A stretch of DNA of 64,000 bases from Savagea serpentis (GTDB lineage: Bacteria; Bacillota; Bacilli; Bacillales_A; Planococcaceae), in assembly GCF_015351395.1 (NCBI RefSeq), contig NZ_JADKPV010000002.1, positions 62,001 through 126,000 on the forward strand, given 5' to 3'. Both the position numbers and the translations under genes were made by a program. This document shows positions 33,171 through 41,891 of the stretch, piece after piece; within the stretch, counting starts at the first letter, position 1; every line of letters starts with the position of its first letter. The notes under the pieces were generated by a model. The model was not told where the DNA came from. It was given only the letters and a program-made list of their open reading frames with translations, and searched no databases.

Positions 33171-34649
33171 ATGCAATTAAAACCACGTGTTGTAAAGTTT
33201 TTAGAAGAAGTACAAGGTTTATGGATTAATGGTGAATCAGTTTCAGCACAAAATGGAGCAACATTTGACGTATTAAATCCTGCTACAGAAGAAGTGATTG
33301 CAACAGTTGCTGAAGCGAATGAACAAGATATCGATAAGGCTGTTCAAGCAGCAACGGCAGCTTTTTATGAAGGAGAATGGACGAAGATGGAAGCAGCCAC
33401 TCGTTCACATCTGATTTACACTTTTGCTGATTTATTAGAAGATCATCGGGAAGAATTAGCTCAATTGGAATGCTTAGATAATGGCAAGCCTTATCAACAA
33501 GCTCTAGAAGATGATGTCGATGGAACGATTCAGCATTTCCGTTACTATGCAGGGTGGGCGACAAAAATAACAGGACAAACGGTGAATGTTTCACCTGACT
33601 ATTTGAATTATATTACACATGAACCAGTAGGTGTCGTTGGTCAAATTATTCCGTGGAACTTCCCATTGGCCATGGCAGCGTGGAAGTTAGGATCTGCTCT
33701 AGCAGTAGGTTGTACTGTAGTTATTAAACCGGCTTCTGAAACACCATTATCTTTATTATATGCAGCACGTCTCTTTAAAGAGGCAGGGTTCCCTGACGGT
33801 GTAGTAAATGTAGTGCCAGGGCAAGGGTCGGTTGCGGGAGGAGCGCTAATTGAACATCCTGATGTTCGAAAAGTAGCATTTACAGGTTCAACAGCAGTCG
33901 GGAAAACAGTTATGAAACAAGCTGCTGAACAGATGAAGAGTGTAACGCTTGAATTAGGAGGTAAATCTCCTGCCATTCTTTTAGCAGATGCCGATTTGGA
34001 TGAGGCGATTGATGGAGCATTAGCGGGAACAATGTACAATCACGGACAAAATTGTAGTGCGACCACTCGTATTTTTGTTCACCGTTCACTCTATGATGAA
34101 GTAGTAAAGCGTTTAGCTGAAAAGGCAAAAGCAATAAAGGTAGGAGATGGTTTGTTTGCGGAGACAGATATGGGACCGCTTGTCTCCGAAAAGCAAATGA
34201 ATACTGTGTTAGGCTATATTGAAAAAGGAAAAGCGGAAGGTGCACGTCTCGTTGCAGGAGGTCATAGAAAATATGATAAAGGTTATTTTGTTGAACCAAC
34301 AATTTTTGCAGATTGTACAGATGAAATGACGATAGTTAAAGAGGAAATATTCGGACCTGTCATGGCTATCCTGCCATTTGATTCAGAAGAAGAAGTAGTT
34401 CGACGTGCTAACGATAGTATCTATGGATTAGCAGCAAGTGTTTGGACAACAAATGTGAAAAAAGCGCATCGTATCACGCGCCAATTAGAAGCGGGTACTG
34501 TATGGATTAATGATTTTGGTTTAGAGTGGGAAACGATGCCATTTGGTGGTTATAAACAATCTGGTATAGGCCGTGAAATGGGTGGTGAATATGGTTTAGC
34601 GAATTACACTGAAATAAAAAGTGTATTTGTTAACATGAAAGAAGTATAA
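33171..34649 (+). CDS. 2-oxoglutarate semialdehyde (2,5-dioxovalerate) dehydrogenase
   Basis: 492-residue NAD(P)-dependent aldehyde dehydrogenase. Catalytic residues: Asn in IIPWNFPLAM (~157), Glu in TLELGGKSP (~257), nucleophile Cys in HGQNCSATTR (~290). By position it oxidises 2-oxoglutarate semialdehyde to 2-oxoglutarate, ending the hydroxyproline route. ATG 33171 is preferred over GTG 33162, because AAGGGGTG then has proper spacing. Sequence alone cannot separate it from other class members such as betaine or succinate semialdehyde dehydrogenases. Confidence 0.82.
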   Translation: MQLKPRVVKFLEEVQGLWINGESVSAQNGATFDVLNPATEEVIATVAEANEQDIDKAVQAATAAFYEGEWTKMEAATRSHLIYTFADLLEDHREELAQLECLDNGKPYQQALEDDVDGTIQHFRYYAGWATKITGQTVNVSPDYLNYITHEPVGVVGQIIPWNFPLAMAAWKLGSALAVGCTVVIKPASETPLSLLYAARLFKEAGFPDGVVNVVPGQGSVAGGALIEHPDVRKVAFTGSTAVGKTVMKQAAEQMKSVTLELGGKSPAILLADADLDEAIDGALAGTMYNHGQNCSATTRIFVHRSLYDEVVKRLAEKAKAIKVGDGLFAETDMGPLVSEKQMNTVLGYIEKGKAEGARLVAGGHRKYDKGYFVEPTIFADCTDEMTIVKEEIFGPVMAILPFDSEEEVVRRANDSIYGLAASVWTTNVKKAHRITRQLEAGTVWINDFGLEWETMPFGGYKQSGIGREMGGEYGLANYTEIKSVFVNMKEV

Positions 34650-35067
34650 ATGTTAGGACAATAAAATATTTATTTTTAAGTACAAATACACATGAGTATA
34701 TTTTCATTAGTATATGAGAGTTTCTTTTGTTTATTGCCATAAGTAAATAAAGTAATTTAAAAACAAGTAAACTTTTTTAGAAGTTTACTTGTTTTTAAGT
34801 TGTTAAATAATATTTGAAGATTGGAAATGTTAAATGTCGCAATAATCGAGAAAGCCATGTGAAATAGTGAATAAATACAGCGTTCTCCGAAGATAAATGA
34901 AGTAAAGCTATTTATACAATGTTAAAAAAATGATAAAATAAAAGAAGAAATGTAAAGTCTAACATTTAGAATAGGAAATTGGAACGCAATATAAAGGGAT
35001 GTTTAATTTTCGATTTAGGTCAAATGACTTAAATTCCGAATGATTGTTGAGAGGAAGGGATCGTCTC
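34650..35067 (+). other. Intergenic region between the hydroxyproline operon and the PAS/EAL gene
   Basis: About 420 bases, very AT-rich. It holds one terminator (34759-34797). The rest shows no open frame with a ribosome site, no tRNA and no repeat that I can support. The end of the accessory block presumably lies here, but no attachment site or integrase is visible. Confidence 0.5.
34759..34797 (+). terminator. Terminator of the hydroxyproline operon
   Basis: AAAAACAAGTAAACTT pairs with AAGTTTACTTGTTTTT around a 6-base loop; it lies 110 bases after the last gene. Confidence 0.88.
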
Positions 35068-37176
35068 GTGAAAAGTTTGGTAGAGAAGATTACAGAAATG
35101 ATAAGTAAGAGTAGCGATCGAGATCCAGAGAAAATGGCGCAAGATGTAGCTTCTGCTGTCAATCAATCAGCGATTTTGGCAATCACTGACCCTACGGGGA
35201 AAGTGATGTATGCAAACGAACAATTTTTAAGTATGTCAAAATATGAAGCGCATGAATTGATTGGAAAAAATCATAATGTTGTTAACTCGGGTCACCACTC
35301 AAAAGAGTTCTTTAAAAATATGTGGAAATCGATAGGTAGTGGAAATATATGGCGTGGTGAAATTAAAAATAAAGCAAAAGATGGGACTTATTACTGGGTA
35401 GATACTGTCATAGTTCCGTTTATGAATTCAAAAGGAAAGCCCATTCAATATATTTCGATTCGATGGGATATTACGGAAAAGAAACAAATGGAGGAATCAA
35501 TTCGTGACAATGCAGAACTATACCGTTTAATTACAGAAAACGCTTCAGAATTTATAGCAGTAATTGATTATGAATCGAAGTTTAAATATGCCTCCCCTTC
35601 GTTTAGAAAACTGCTCGGTTACCCTTCGGAACGTTTAGAACATACAGATTTCAGTGATATAATTTATGAAAGCGACCGGACGAATACGTTGCGCAATGTT
35701 GTTCGCTATTCTAAATCTCAGCGCGTTCTTCAATTTCGTGTATTAAAAAGTGATCATACGGTAGCTTATATGCGGGCCAATATGTATCAAATTCAGGATG
35801 AGGGAAAATATTTTGGGGATCACATTATCGTGATGCATGATATTACTGAACAGAAAATATCAGAACAACGCATTTTAGACTTGGCTTCAAATGATCAATT
35901 AACGACTTTATTAAATCGGACGGCTTTTCGTCGCCAATTATATAAAAAGTTAGAGCATATGATAGAAAAAGAACGATGCTTAGCGCTCGTTCATTTAAAT
36001 ATTGATCGTTTCCGTTATGTTAATGATTCTTTAGGACATCAAGCAGGAGACTATTTATTATCTGTGGTAGCGAGCCGTTTAAAAGAAGTGCTTGGAGAAG
36101 AAGATATAATTGGACGAATTTCTGGAGATGAATTTGCTTTCACTTTAAGTCATGTTCAAAATGAAGATGAGGCCCTGCAAATAGCGGAAGGAATTCGGTT
36201 ATATTTACAGGAACCAATCAGAATTGACGACGAGGAATACGAGCTCTCCATCAGTAGCGGAATGTCTCTATTCCCAGAGCATGCTACGAAAGCAGCGGAA
36301 CTCGTAACACGCGCTGAAAAAGCACTACAGAAAGTAAAAGTAGAAGGTGGCGGTTCGTTAGCGCTATATGAACCAGGAACGGTATCTAAAACATTAGAAC
36401 GTATCTTATTGGAAAATGAATTAAAACGCAGTGTGGAGCAAGAATATTTCCAATTGGAATATCAACCGAAAGTGGATTTGAAAACTTTAGAACTTACAGG
36501 TTTTGAAGCACTCGTTCGATGGAATCATCCCGATCTCGGGCGCATTCCACCAGACCGGTTCATTCCATTGGCAGAAGAGACAAAAGTGATCGTTCCTCTA
36601 GGGGAATGGATTTTGAACGAAGCGCTCGCACAATTGCATGAGTGGGAAGAGATGGGACATACTAATTTACGTATGGCAGTGAACTTCTCGACGATTCAAA
36701 TTGAAGAGGATAATATTGTAGAGACCATTGCCCAAGCTTTGCAAAATCACCACATCTCCCCAACTCAATTAGAAGTGGAATTGACTGAAAGTACATTTGT
36801 TAACAAAGATGAGATGAGTGAAAAAATCCAACAAATTCGAGATTTAGGTGCGACTGTCGCAATCGACGATTTTGGAACAGGTTATAGCTCATTTAGCTAC
36901 ATTAAAGAACTGCCAGTAGATACGGTGAAAATTGATCGTGCCTTTATTCGTGATTTAGATGAAAATGAAGATAGTAAAGCGATTGTCAGTGCGATTGTGA
37001 CATTAGCGAATACAGTTGGTTTGAATATCGTCGCTGAAGGGGTAGAGACGAAACAACATGGAGAAATCTTAACATCGCTCGGTTGTCATGAAGGGCAAGG
37101 GTATTACTACAGTCGTCCAATTGAGCCGACGGAATGTATTTTCTTTTTAGAAAATCGCATTGTCGGGATTCAATAG
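35068..37176 (+). CDS. PAS-PAS-GGDEF-EAL signalling protein, probable c-di-GMP phosphodiesterase
   Basis: 702 residues, no TM segment. PAS1 (~30-140, ending in SIRWDITEKKQ), PAS2 (~150-265), GGDEF (~280-435) and EAL (~455-695). The GGDEF signature reads SGDEF (GRISGDEFAF), so cyclase activity is doubtful, while the EAL domain is intact: FEALVRW, NFS, ELTES, DDFGTGYSS and EGVET. It therefore probably degrades c-di-GMP in response to a PAS signal. GTG 35068 is chosen because GAGGAAGGG lies 8 bases before it. Monocistronic, with a terminator behind it. Confidence 0.88.
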   Translation: MKSLVEKITEMISKSSDRDPEKMAQDVASAVNQSAILAITDPTGKVMYANEQFLSMSKYEAHELIGKNHNVVNSGHHSKEFFKNMWKSIGSGNIWRGEIKNKAKDGTYYWVDTVIVPFMNSKGKPIQYISIRWDITEKKQMEESIRDNAELYRLITENASEFIAVIDYESKFKYASPSFRKLLGYPSERLEHTDFSDIIYESDRTNTLRNVVRYSKSQRVLQFRVLKSDHTVAYMRANMYQIQDEGKYFGDHIIVMHDITEQKISEQRILDLASNDQLTTLLNRTAFRRQLYKKLEHMIEKERCLALVHLNIDRFRYVNDSLGHQAGDYLLSVVASRLKEVLGEEDIIGRISGDEFAFTLSHVQNEDEALQIAEGIRLYLQEPIRIDDEEYELSISSGMSLFPEHATKAAELVTRAEKALQKVKVEGGGSLALYEPGTVSKTLERILLENELKRSVEQEYFQLEYQPKVDLKTLELTGFEALVRWNHPDLGRIPPDRFIPLAEETKVIVPLGEWILNEALAQLHEWEEMGHTNLRMAVNFSTIQIEEDNIVETIAQALQNHHISPTQLEVELTESTFVNKDEMSEKIQQIRDLGATVAIDDFGTGYSSFSYIKELPVDTVKIDRAFIRDLDENEDSKAIVSAIVTLANTVGLNIVAEGVETKQHGEILTSLGCHEGQGYYYSRPIEPTECIFFLENRIVGIQ

Positions 37177-37183
37177 ATGAACG

Positions 37184-37217
37184 CCAGTCGAACTGTAATG
37201 AGGCAGTTCGGCTTTTC
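37184..37217 (+). terminator. Terminator of the PAS-GGDEF-EAL gene
   Basis: AGTCGAACTG (37186-37195) pairs with CAGTTCGGCT (37204-37213, one G-U), followed by TTTTC. Confidence 0.8.
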
Positions 37218-37273
37218 ATATTGAAAAAGTTTCGACATTCAAGCTACAATGAAGAGAAAAGGGGAAATGTTCG

Positions 37274-38179
37274 ATGGGAGAATTAAAAATTTCAATTGTG
37301 GGGGTTCCATTAGATTATGGACAAAGTCGTCGTGGGGTCGATATGGGGCCAAGTGCAATCCGGTATGCAGGGGCGGTAGAACGTTTGCAAGCACTCGGCC
37401 ATCATGTACGTGACGAAGGGGATATTCATGTCAGTGCCGTCGAAAATAAACCAAATCTAGAAGAGCGTTTAAAAAATCTAGAAGAAGTCGTGAAAGCGAA
37501 TAAAGCCCTCGCCAAAAAAGTGGATGAGATTGTAAAAGAAGGGCGATTTCCACTTGTTTTAGGAGGCGATCATAGTATCGCAATTGGGACATTGGCTGGT
37601 TTAACTGAAACGTATCAAAACTTAGGTGTCATTTGGTTTGATGCGCATGCAGATATGAATACTGCTGAAACTTCGCCTTCTGGAAACATTCATGGTATGC
37701 CACTCGCTGTTAGTATGGGGTATGGACATGAACATTTGACGGCGTTATTTCAGCAACGAAACTTTATTAAGCCTGAAAATTTAATCATTATCGGAGCGCG
37801 TTCTATAGATCCAGGAGAACGTCATTTCATTCAGAAGTTAGGAATTAAAGTATTCACCATGCATGAGATTGATAAGTATGGGATGGCAGTCGTAATGGAA
37901 CAAACGATAGCACATTTGAAAGAGCGTGATGTCGACGGTGTACACCTTTCATTGGATTTAGATGGGTTAGATCCCCTCTATACTCCAGGTGTCGGCACCC
38001 CTGTTGATGGCGGTATGACTTATCGAGAAAGTCATTTAGCTTTAGAGATGTTGCAGCAATCGCAATGCATTACGTCAGCAGAGTTTGTAGAAGTCAATCC
38101 GATTTTAGACGAAAAAAATAAAACAGCCGATGTCGCTGTCACATTAATGGGTTCTTTGCTAGGAGAAACACTCATTTAA
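37274..38179 (+). CDS. rocF: Arginase
   Basis: 301 residues, the size of bacillary arginase. Mn2+ ligands are visible in GGDHSIAIGT (~98-107), DAHADMNT (~124-131) and SLDLDGLDP (~225-233). It splits arginine to ornithine and urea. The other roc genes are not adjacent; the gene instead sits directly upstream of sigW, an arrangement I also recall from alkaliphilic bacilli. GGGGAAATG... ribosome site. Confidence 0.93.
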   Translation: MGELKISIVGVPLDYGQSRRGVDMGPSAIRYAGAVERLQALGHHVRDEGDIHVSAVENKPNLEERLKNLEEVVKANKALAKKVDEIVKEGRFPLVLGGDHSIAIGTLAGLTETYQNLGVIWFDAHADMNTAETSPSGNIHGMPLAVSMGYGHEHLTALFQQRNFIKPENLIIIGARSIDPGERHFIQKLGIKVFTMHEIDKYGMAVVMEQTIAHLKERDVDGVHLSLDLDGLDPLYTPGVGTPVDGGMTYRESHLALEMLQQSQCITSAEFVEVNPILDEKNKTADVAVTLMGSLLGETLI

Positions 38180-38192
38180 TGTTCTAAACGAG

Positions 38193-38226
38193 AAATCGTA
38201 GCTTCCATTCACAACTGCGATTTTAA
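38193..38226 (+). terminator. Weak terminator after arginase
   Basis: AAATCGTAG pairs with CTGCGATTT (one G-U) around a 13-base loop, followed by T/A-rich sequence. Confidence 0.5.
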
Positions 38227-38253
38227 ACAAATCGACAAAAGTTTATTTAAAAA

Positions 38254-38279
38254 TGAAACTTAACACATTGTCGAACGTA
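38254..38279 (+). promoter_or_regulatory. SigW-type promoter of the sigW operon
   Basis: TGAAAC (38254-38259), exactly 16 bases, CGTA (38276-38279): the full consensus for SigW. It lies 39 bases before the sigW start and predicts autoregulation. Confidence 0.88.
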
Positions 38280-38318
38280 AAGTAGAGACAGCCGCACAGA
38301 GCGGAGGGTGAGGCGCAC

Positions 38319-38885
38319 GTGGATGAATTAGTAAATAAGCGAATTAATGAAGTGCTGGATGGGCAACAAGAAGCGTTTGAAGAAATTGTTATGCTGTACC
38401 AAAACCGAGTGTACTACGTATGTTATCGTATATTAGGTAGCAGAGAAGAGTCTGAGGATATCGCTCAAGAAGCGTTCGTTCGGGCTTATACGAATTTACA
38501 TAAATTTGATCAAAAACGAAAGTTTTCCACATGGATTTTTCGAATCGCGACAAATTTATGTATCGACCGTTTACGAAAGAAAAAACCTGACTACTCATTA
38601 GATGCGGAAGTACCAGGTACTGAAGGTTTAGATATGTATTCACAGTTGGAGTCAGCGGAAGATTTACCGGAAGCAGAATTGGAAAAAATGGAGACGCAAG
38701 AGCGCGTTCAATATGAAATTAGCCGACTATCTGAAACGTATCGACCAGTCATTGTTTTACGATATATCGAAGAATTATCGTTGAAAGATATTGCGGAAAT
38801 TTTAGACTTACCTCTCGGAACTGTCAAGACGAGGTTACATAGAGGAAGAGAAGCTCTTCGACAACAAATGATGGGAAATTGGTAG
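38319..38885 (+). CDS. sigW: ECF sigma factor SigW
   Basis: 188 residues. Region 2 (~20-90, YRILGSREESEDIAQEAFVRAY) and region 4 (~130-180, RLSETYRPVIVLRYIEELSLKDIAEIL, GTVKTRLHRGREALR) are clear. It directs genes for envelope stress. The GTG start follows GCGGAGGGTGAGG. It is co-transcribed with its anti-sigma factor and carries a self-type promoter. Confidence 0.93.
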   Translation: MDELVNKRINEVLDGQQEAFEEIVMLYQNRVYYVCYRILGSREESEDIAQEAFVRAYTNLHKFDQKRKFSTWIFRIATNLCIDRLRKKKPDYSLDAEVPGTEGLDMYSQLESAEDLPEAELEKMETQERVQYEISRLSETYRPVIVLRYIEELSLKDIAEILDLPLGTVKTRLHRGREALRQQMMGNW

Positions 38886-38898
38886 GAGGGTGAAGCAA

Positions 38899-39516
38899 AT
38901 GAAACGTTGTCCAGAACATATCGTAGAGCAAATGCATAACTACTTAGATGGCGATATTAGTATTGAAGAAGAAGCAAATTTACGTGAACATTTGTCATCA
39001 TGCGAAGAGTGTCGAGAACATATGAACGAGTTAAAAGAAACGGTCTTTCTCTTTTCACAATTAGAACCGGTTGCTCCGTCTATGAACTTTACAGCAAATG
39101 TGATGGCACAATTGCCAAAGCAAAAACGTAAGTGGAATGTTGGAAGAATTTTAAGAAAATACCCGATGTTAACAGCTGCAGCGATGTTTTTAGTATTGAT
39201 GAGTGTGACATTATTTTCATCATATGGAAATGATCAGCAATTGTCCTATACGAAACAACCAAACTTAGTCGTCGATGGTAATACAGTGATTGTACCAGCC
39301 GGAACAGTGATTGATGGCAACCTCGTCGTGAAAAATGGTGATCTCCGAATTGAAGGCGAAGTACAAGGCGATGTGACCGTCATTAAAGGAACGAAGTATA
39401 TGGCTTCGACAGCTGTAATTACGGGCGAAGTGGAAGAGATTGATCGTGCTTTTGATTGGCTTTGGTATAAAATTAAAACGAGCGTTCAAAATATATTCAC
39501 TTCATCTGAAGAATAA
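38899..39516 (+). CDS. rsiW: Anti-sigma-W factor RsiW
   Basis: 205 residues. Cytoplasmic zinc-associated anti-sigma domain with HLSSCEECREHM (the HxxxCxxC motif near residue 30), one TM segment (~87-108) and an outer domain of short beta repeats (DGNTVIVPAG, DGNLVVKNGDLRIEGEVQGDV) that looks bactofilin-like. It holds SigW inactive until cut by site-1 and site-2 proteases. ATG 38899 is preferred over GTG 38890, since GGAGGGTG is just upstream. Confidence 0.9.
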   Translation: MKRCPEHIVEQMHNYLDGDISIEEEANLREHLSSCEECREHMNELKETVFLFSQLEPVAPSMNFTANVMAQLPKQKRKWNVGRILRKYPMLTAAAMFLVLMSVTLFSSYGNDQQLSYTKQPNLVVDGNTVIVPAGTVIDGNLVVKNGDLRIEGEVQGDVTVIKGTKYMASTAVITGEVEEIDRAFDWLWYKIKTSVQNIFTSSEE

Positions 39517-39558
39517 AAAATGTCGCTACGCATGAATGAACTGCGTAGCGACATTTTA
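39517..39558 (+). terminator. Terminator of sigW-rsiW
   Basis: AAAATGTCGCTACGCA pairs perfectly with TGCGTAGCGACATTTT (16 bp). Confidence 0.93.
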
Positions 39559-39608
39559 TGTTGGCGTTCATTTTTTATAAATATCACGTATATTTTTTTA
39601 CTGGAACT

Positions 39609-39634
39609 GGAAACATCTCGAGCGGTAAGGCGTC
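39609..39634 (+). promoter_or_regulatory. Candidate ECF-sigma promoter upstream of cdaA
   Basis: GGAAAC (39609-39614), 16 bases, CGTC (39631-39634), similar to SigM/SigX/SigW promoters. A second, sigma-A-like extended -10 (TGCTATAAT, 39664-39672) lies closer to the gene. Confidence 0.45.
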
Positions 39635-39711
39635 TGAAAAGAGAAGGAATCTGTTAGAGTGTATGCTATAATAAATAGATACTATTTCGGAATGGAATTG
39701 AGGTGAAGCGC

Positions 39712-40551
39712 ATGAGTAATTTAGATTTTTTCATGACGATGAAGGCGAGTGAATGGATTCGAAGCATCGTCGACATCTTGCTCGTATGGTTCGTATTTTA
39801 CAAATTAATTACGATTATTAAGGGAACAAAAGCTGTCCAATTGTTAAAAGGGATTTTTGTCATTTTAATCGTGCGTTTCTTAACGGAAGTTTTTGGTTTG
39901 AGTACGCTTGGCTGGATGATGGAGCAAGTGTTGACCTTTGGATTTTTAGCGGTCATCATTATTTTCCAACCAGAATTACGCCGAGCACTCGAACAACTAG
40001 GTCGTGGAAAGATTTTTGCTCGATCCTCACTTCAAGAAGATGAGGAGCAAAAGCGTTTAATTGAGGCGATGAAGAAGTCAGTTAGCTATATGGCAAAACG
40101 TCGAATCGGGGCGCTCATCTCAATTGAAAAAGAAACTGGGTTAAGCGAGTACATTGAGACAGGAACACCGCTTGATGCGACGATTACTTCTGAATTACTC
40201 ATCAATATTTTTATCCCAAACACCCCACTACACGATGGCGCGGTCATCGTTCAAAAAAACAAAATTGCGGCGGCAAGTTGTTACTTACCTTTGTCTGAAA
40301 GCCCATTTATTTCAAAAGATTTAGGTACACGACATCGTGCAGCACTCGGAATTAGCGAAGAAACAGATGCTGTAACGATTATAGTGTCAGAAGAGACAGG
40401 CGCAATTAGTTTAACAGTAGCGGGAGATATTTTACGTAATTTAACGATTGACGAATTTGAAGAGCGTTTGACTGAATTATGGTTCGGAGCGGATGACACT
40501 GCTCTCGTTGAGTCAAATGTATGGAAATGGGGGAAGAAGAAAGATGGATAA
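39712..40551 (+). CDS. cdaA: Membrane-bound diadenylate cyclase CdaA
   Basis: 279 residues. Three TM helices (~15-35, 40-62, 68-88) anchor a cytoplasmic DisA_N domain. The catalytic motifs DGAVIV (~173) and RHRAALG (~205) are present. It makes c-di-AMP from two ATP. The order cdaA-cdaR-glmM is the conserved Firmicutes module linking c-di-AMP to cell-wall precursor synthesis. ATG 39712 is preferred to GTG 39703, which overlaps the ribosome site. Confidence 0.94.
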   Translation: MSNLDFFMTMKASEWIRSIVDILLVWFVFYKLITIIKGTKAVQLLKGIFVILIVRFLTEVFGLSTLGWMMEQVLTFGFLAVIIIFQPELRRALEQLGRGKIFARSSLQEDEEQKRLIEAMKKSVSYMAKRRIGALISIEKETGLSEYIETGTPLDATITSELLINIFIPNTPLHDGAVIVQKNKIAAASCYLPLSESPFISKDLGTRHRAALGISEETDAVTIIVSEETGAISLTVAGDILRNLTIDEFEERLTELWFGADDTALVESNVWKWGKKKDG

Positions 40552-41857
40552 GTTTATGGATAGTCCATGGTTTCTTCGTCTCACGGCGCTCATTCTTGCG
40601 CTCATTTTATTTTTCTCCGTTCAATCAGAGCAAGAGAAAAAGATGCGCTCAGCAAGTGGAGAGATGATGGATGTTATACGTGACGTTCCTGTTGAAGTAT
40701 TTTATGACCAACAAAATCTAGTTGTAACAGGCGTACCAGAGACAATCGATGTAGAGATTGAAGGACCGCAAAATATCGTTCAATCAACACGTTTGTCAAA
40801 AGATTTTACTGCGCTTGTCGATTTGACGAATTTGCCACTTGGCGAACATTATGTCATGATTCAATATGAAAATATTTCTGATAAATTATCTGTTCGTTCA
40901 GATCCAAGTCGTATTAAAGTGAAGATTGAAGAGATGATTACAGAAACTTTCTCCGTAGAAGCGGAGTTGAATGAGCAATCGATTGGTGAAGAACATTATG
41001 TATCGATGATTGATGTCAATCCGAAACAAGTGGAAGTCACGGGTGCTAAGAGTATTATTGAGTCGATTGAATATGTAAAAGTGAGCATCGATGCGGAAAA
41101 AGGTGTCACGCAGTCATTTGAACAAAAAGCGAGAGTTCGTGTGTTAGATAAAGATTTAAATAAGTTAGATGTATCCATTGAACCGCAAGAAGTATCGGTA
41201 CAAGTCGAAATTGAGCAGTTCAGCAAAAGCTTACCTTTAAAAATAAAGCAAGTCGGAGAAGCTGTTCCTGGTGTAACGATTCGCACAATGACAATGGACG
41301 CAACATCAGCTGTCGTTTACGGGTCTAAACATGAACTGGACCGTTTAAAAGAGTTGATAGTGGAAGTTGATGTAGGTAAAGTGAAAAAATCAGGCTCTGT
41401 AAAAATGCCGATTATCGTACCTGAAGGAGCATCGCGCGTAGATCCTCAAACAGTGCCAGTGAATGTTCAAGTGGATGTAGACGAGACAGTCATCATCGAA
41501 CCAGAAGTAGATGAGGAAGTTGAACCGGATGTAGAAGAAGAAGGACAGGCAGCAGTAGAAGTAGATCCAGAAACGTCTAAAAAATTAGCGCAATTACCTG
41601 TGCAAATTGAAGGACTTGCTGATCAATATGAAGTGAATGGAGTGTCTCCGCCTACTGCAAATTTAACAATTACAGGTCAGAAATCAAAACTCGACCGTCT
41701 GAACAATTCAAATTTCAAATTGTATGTGGATGCGTCAAGTATCCAAAAAGCTGGACAATCTCGATTACCTGTCCAAGTACAAGGACCAAACGATGTGAAG
41801 TGGGCACTTGATGTGCAAGAGCTTATGATCACGGTAGAAGAAACACATGTATCTTAA
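40544..41857 (+). CDS. cdaR: CdaA regulatory protein CdaR (YbbR domains)
   Basis: 437 residues: an N-terminal TM segment (~8-26) and an extracytoplasmic chain of YbbR domains (roughly 45-130, 130-220, 220-305 and 340-430), with an acidic linker before the last one (near residues 320-345). It binds CdaA and modulates its activity. It overlaps cdaA by 8 bases, so translation is coupled. ATG 40544 is preferred over the longer frame from 40493. Confidence 0.9.
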   Translation: MDKFMDSPWFLRLTALILALILFFSVQSEQEKKMRSASGEMMDVIRDVPVEVFYDQQNLVVTGVPETIDVEIEGPQNIVQSTRLSKDFTALVDLTNLPLGEHYVMIQYENISDKLSVRSDPSRIKVKIEEMITETFSVEAELNEQSIGEEHYVSMIDVNPKQVEVTGAKSIIESIEYVKVSIDAEKGVTQSFEQKARVRVLDKDLNKLDVSIEPQEVSVQVEIEQFSKSLPLKIKQVGEAVPGVTIRTMTMDATSAVVYGSKHELDRLKELIVEVDVGKVKKSGSVKMPIIVPEGASRVDPQTVPVNVQVDVDETVIIEPEVDEEVEPDVEEEGQAAVEVDPETSKKLAQLPVQIEGLADQYEVNGVSPPTANLTITGQKSKLDRLNNSNFKLYVDASSIQKAGQSRLPVQVQGPNDVKWALDVQELMITVEETHVS

Positions 41858-41891
41858 AACGAGATGAAAAGTTTGAAAGGGAGAAAATGAT

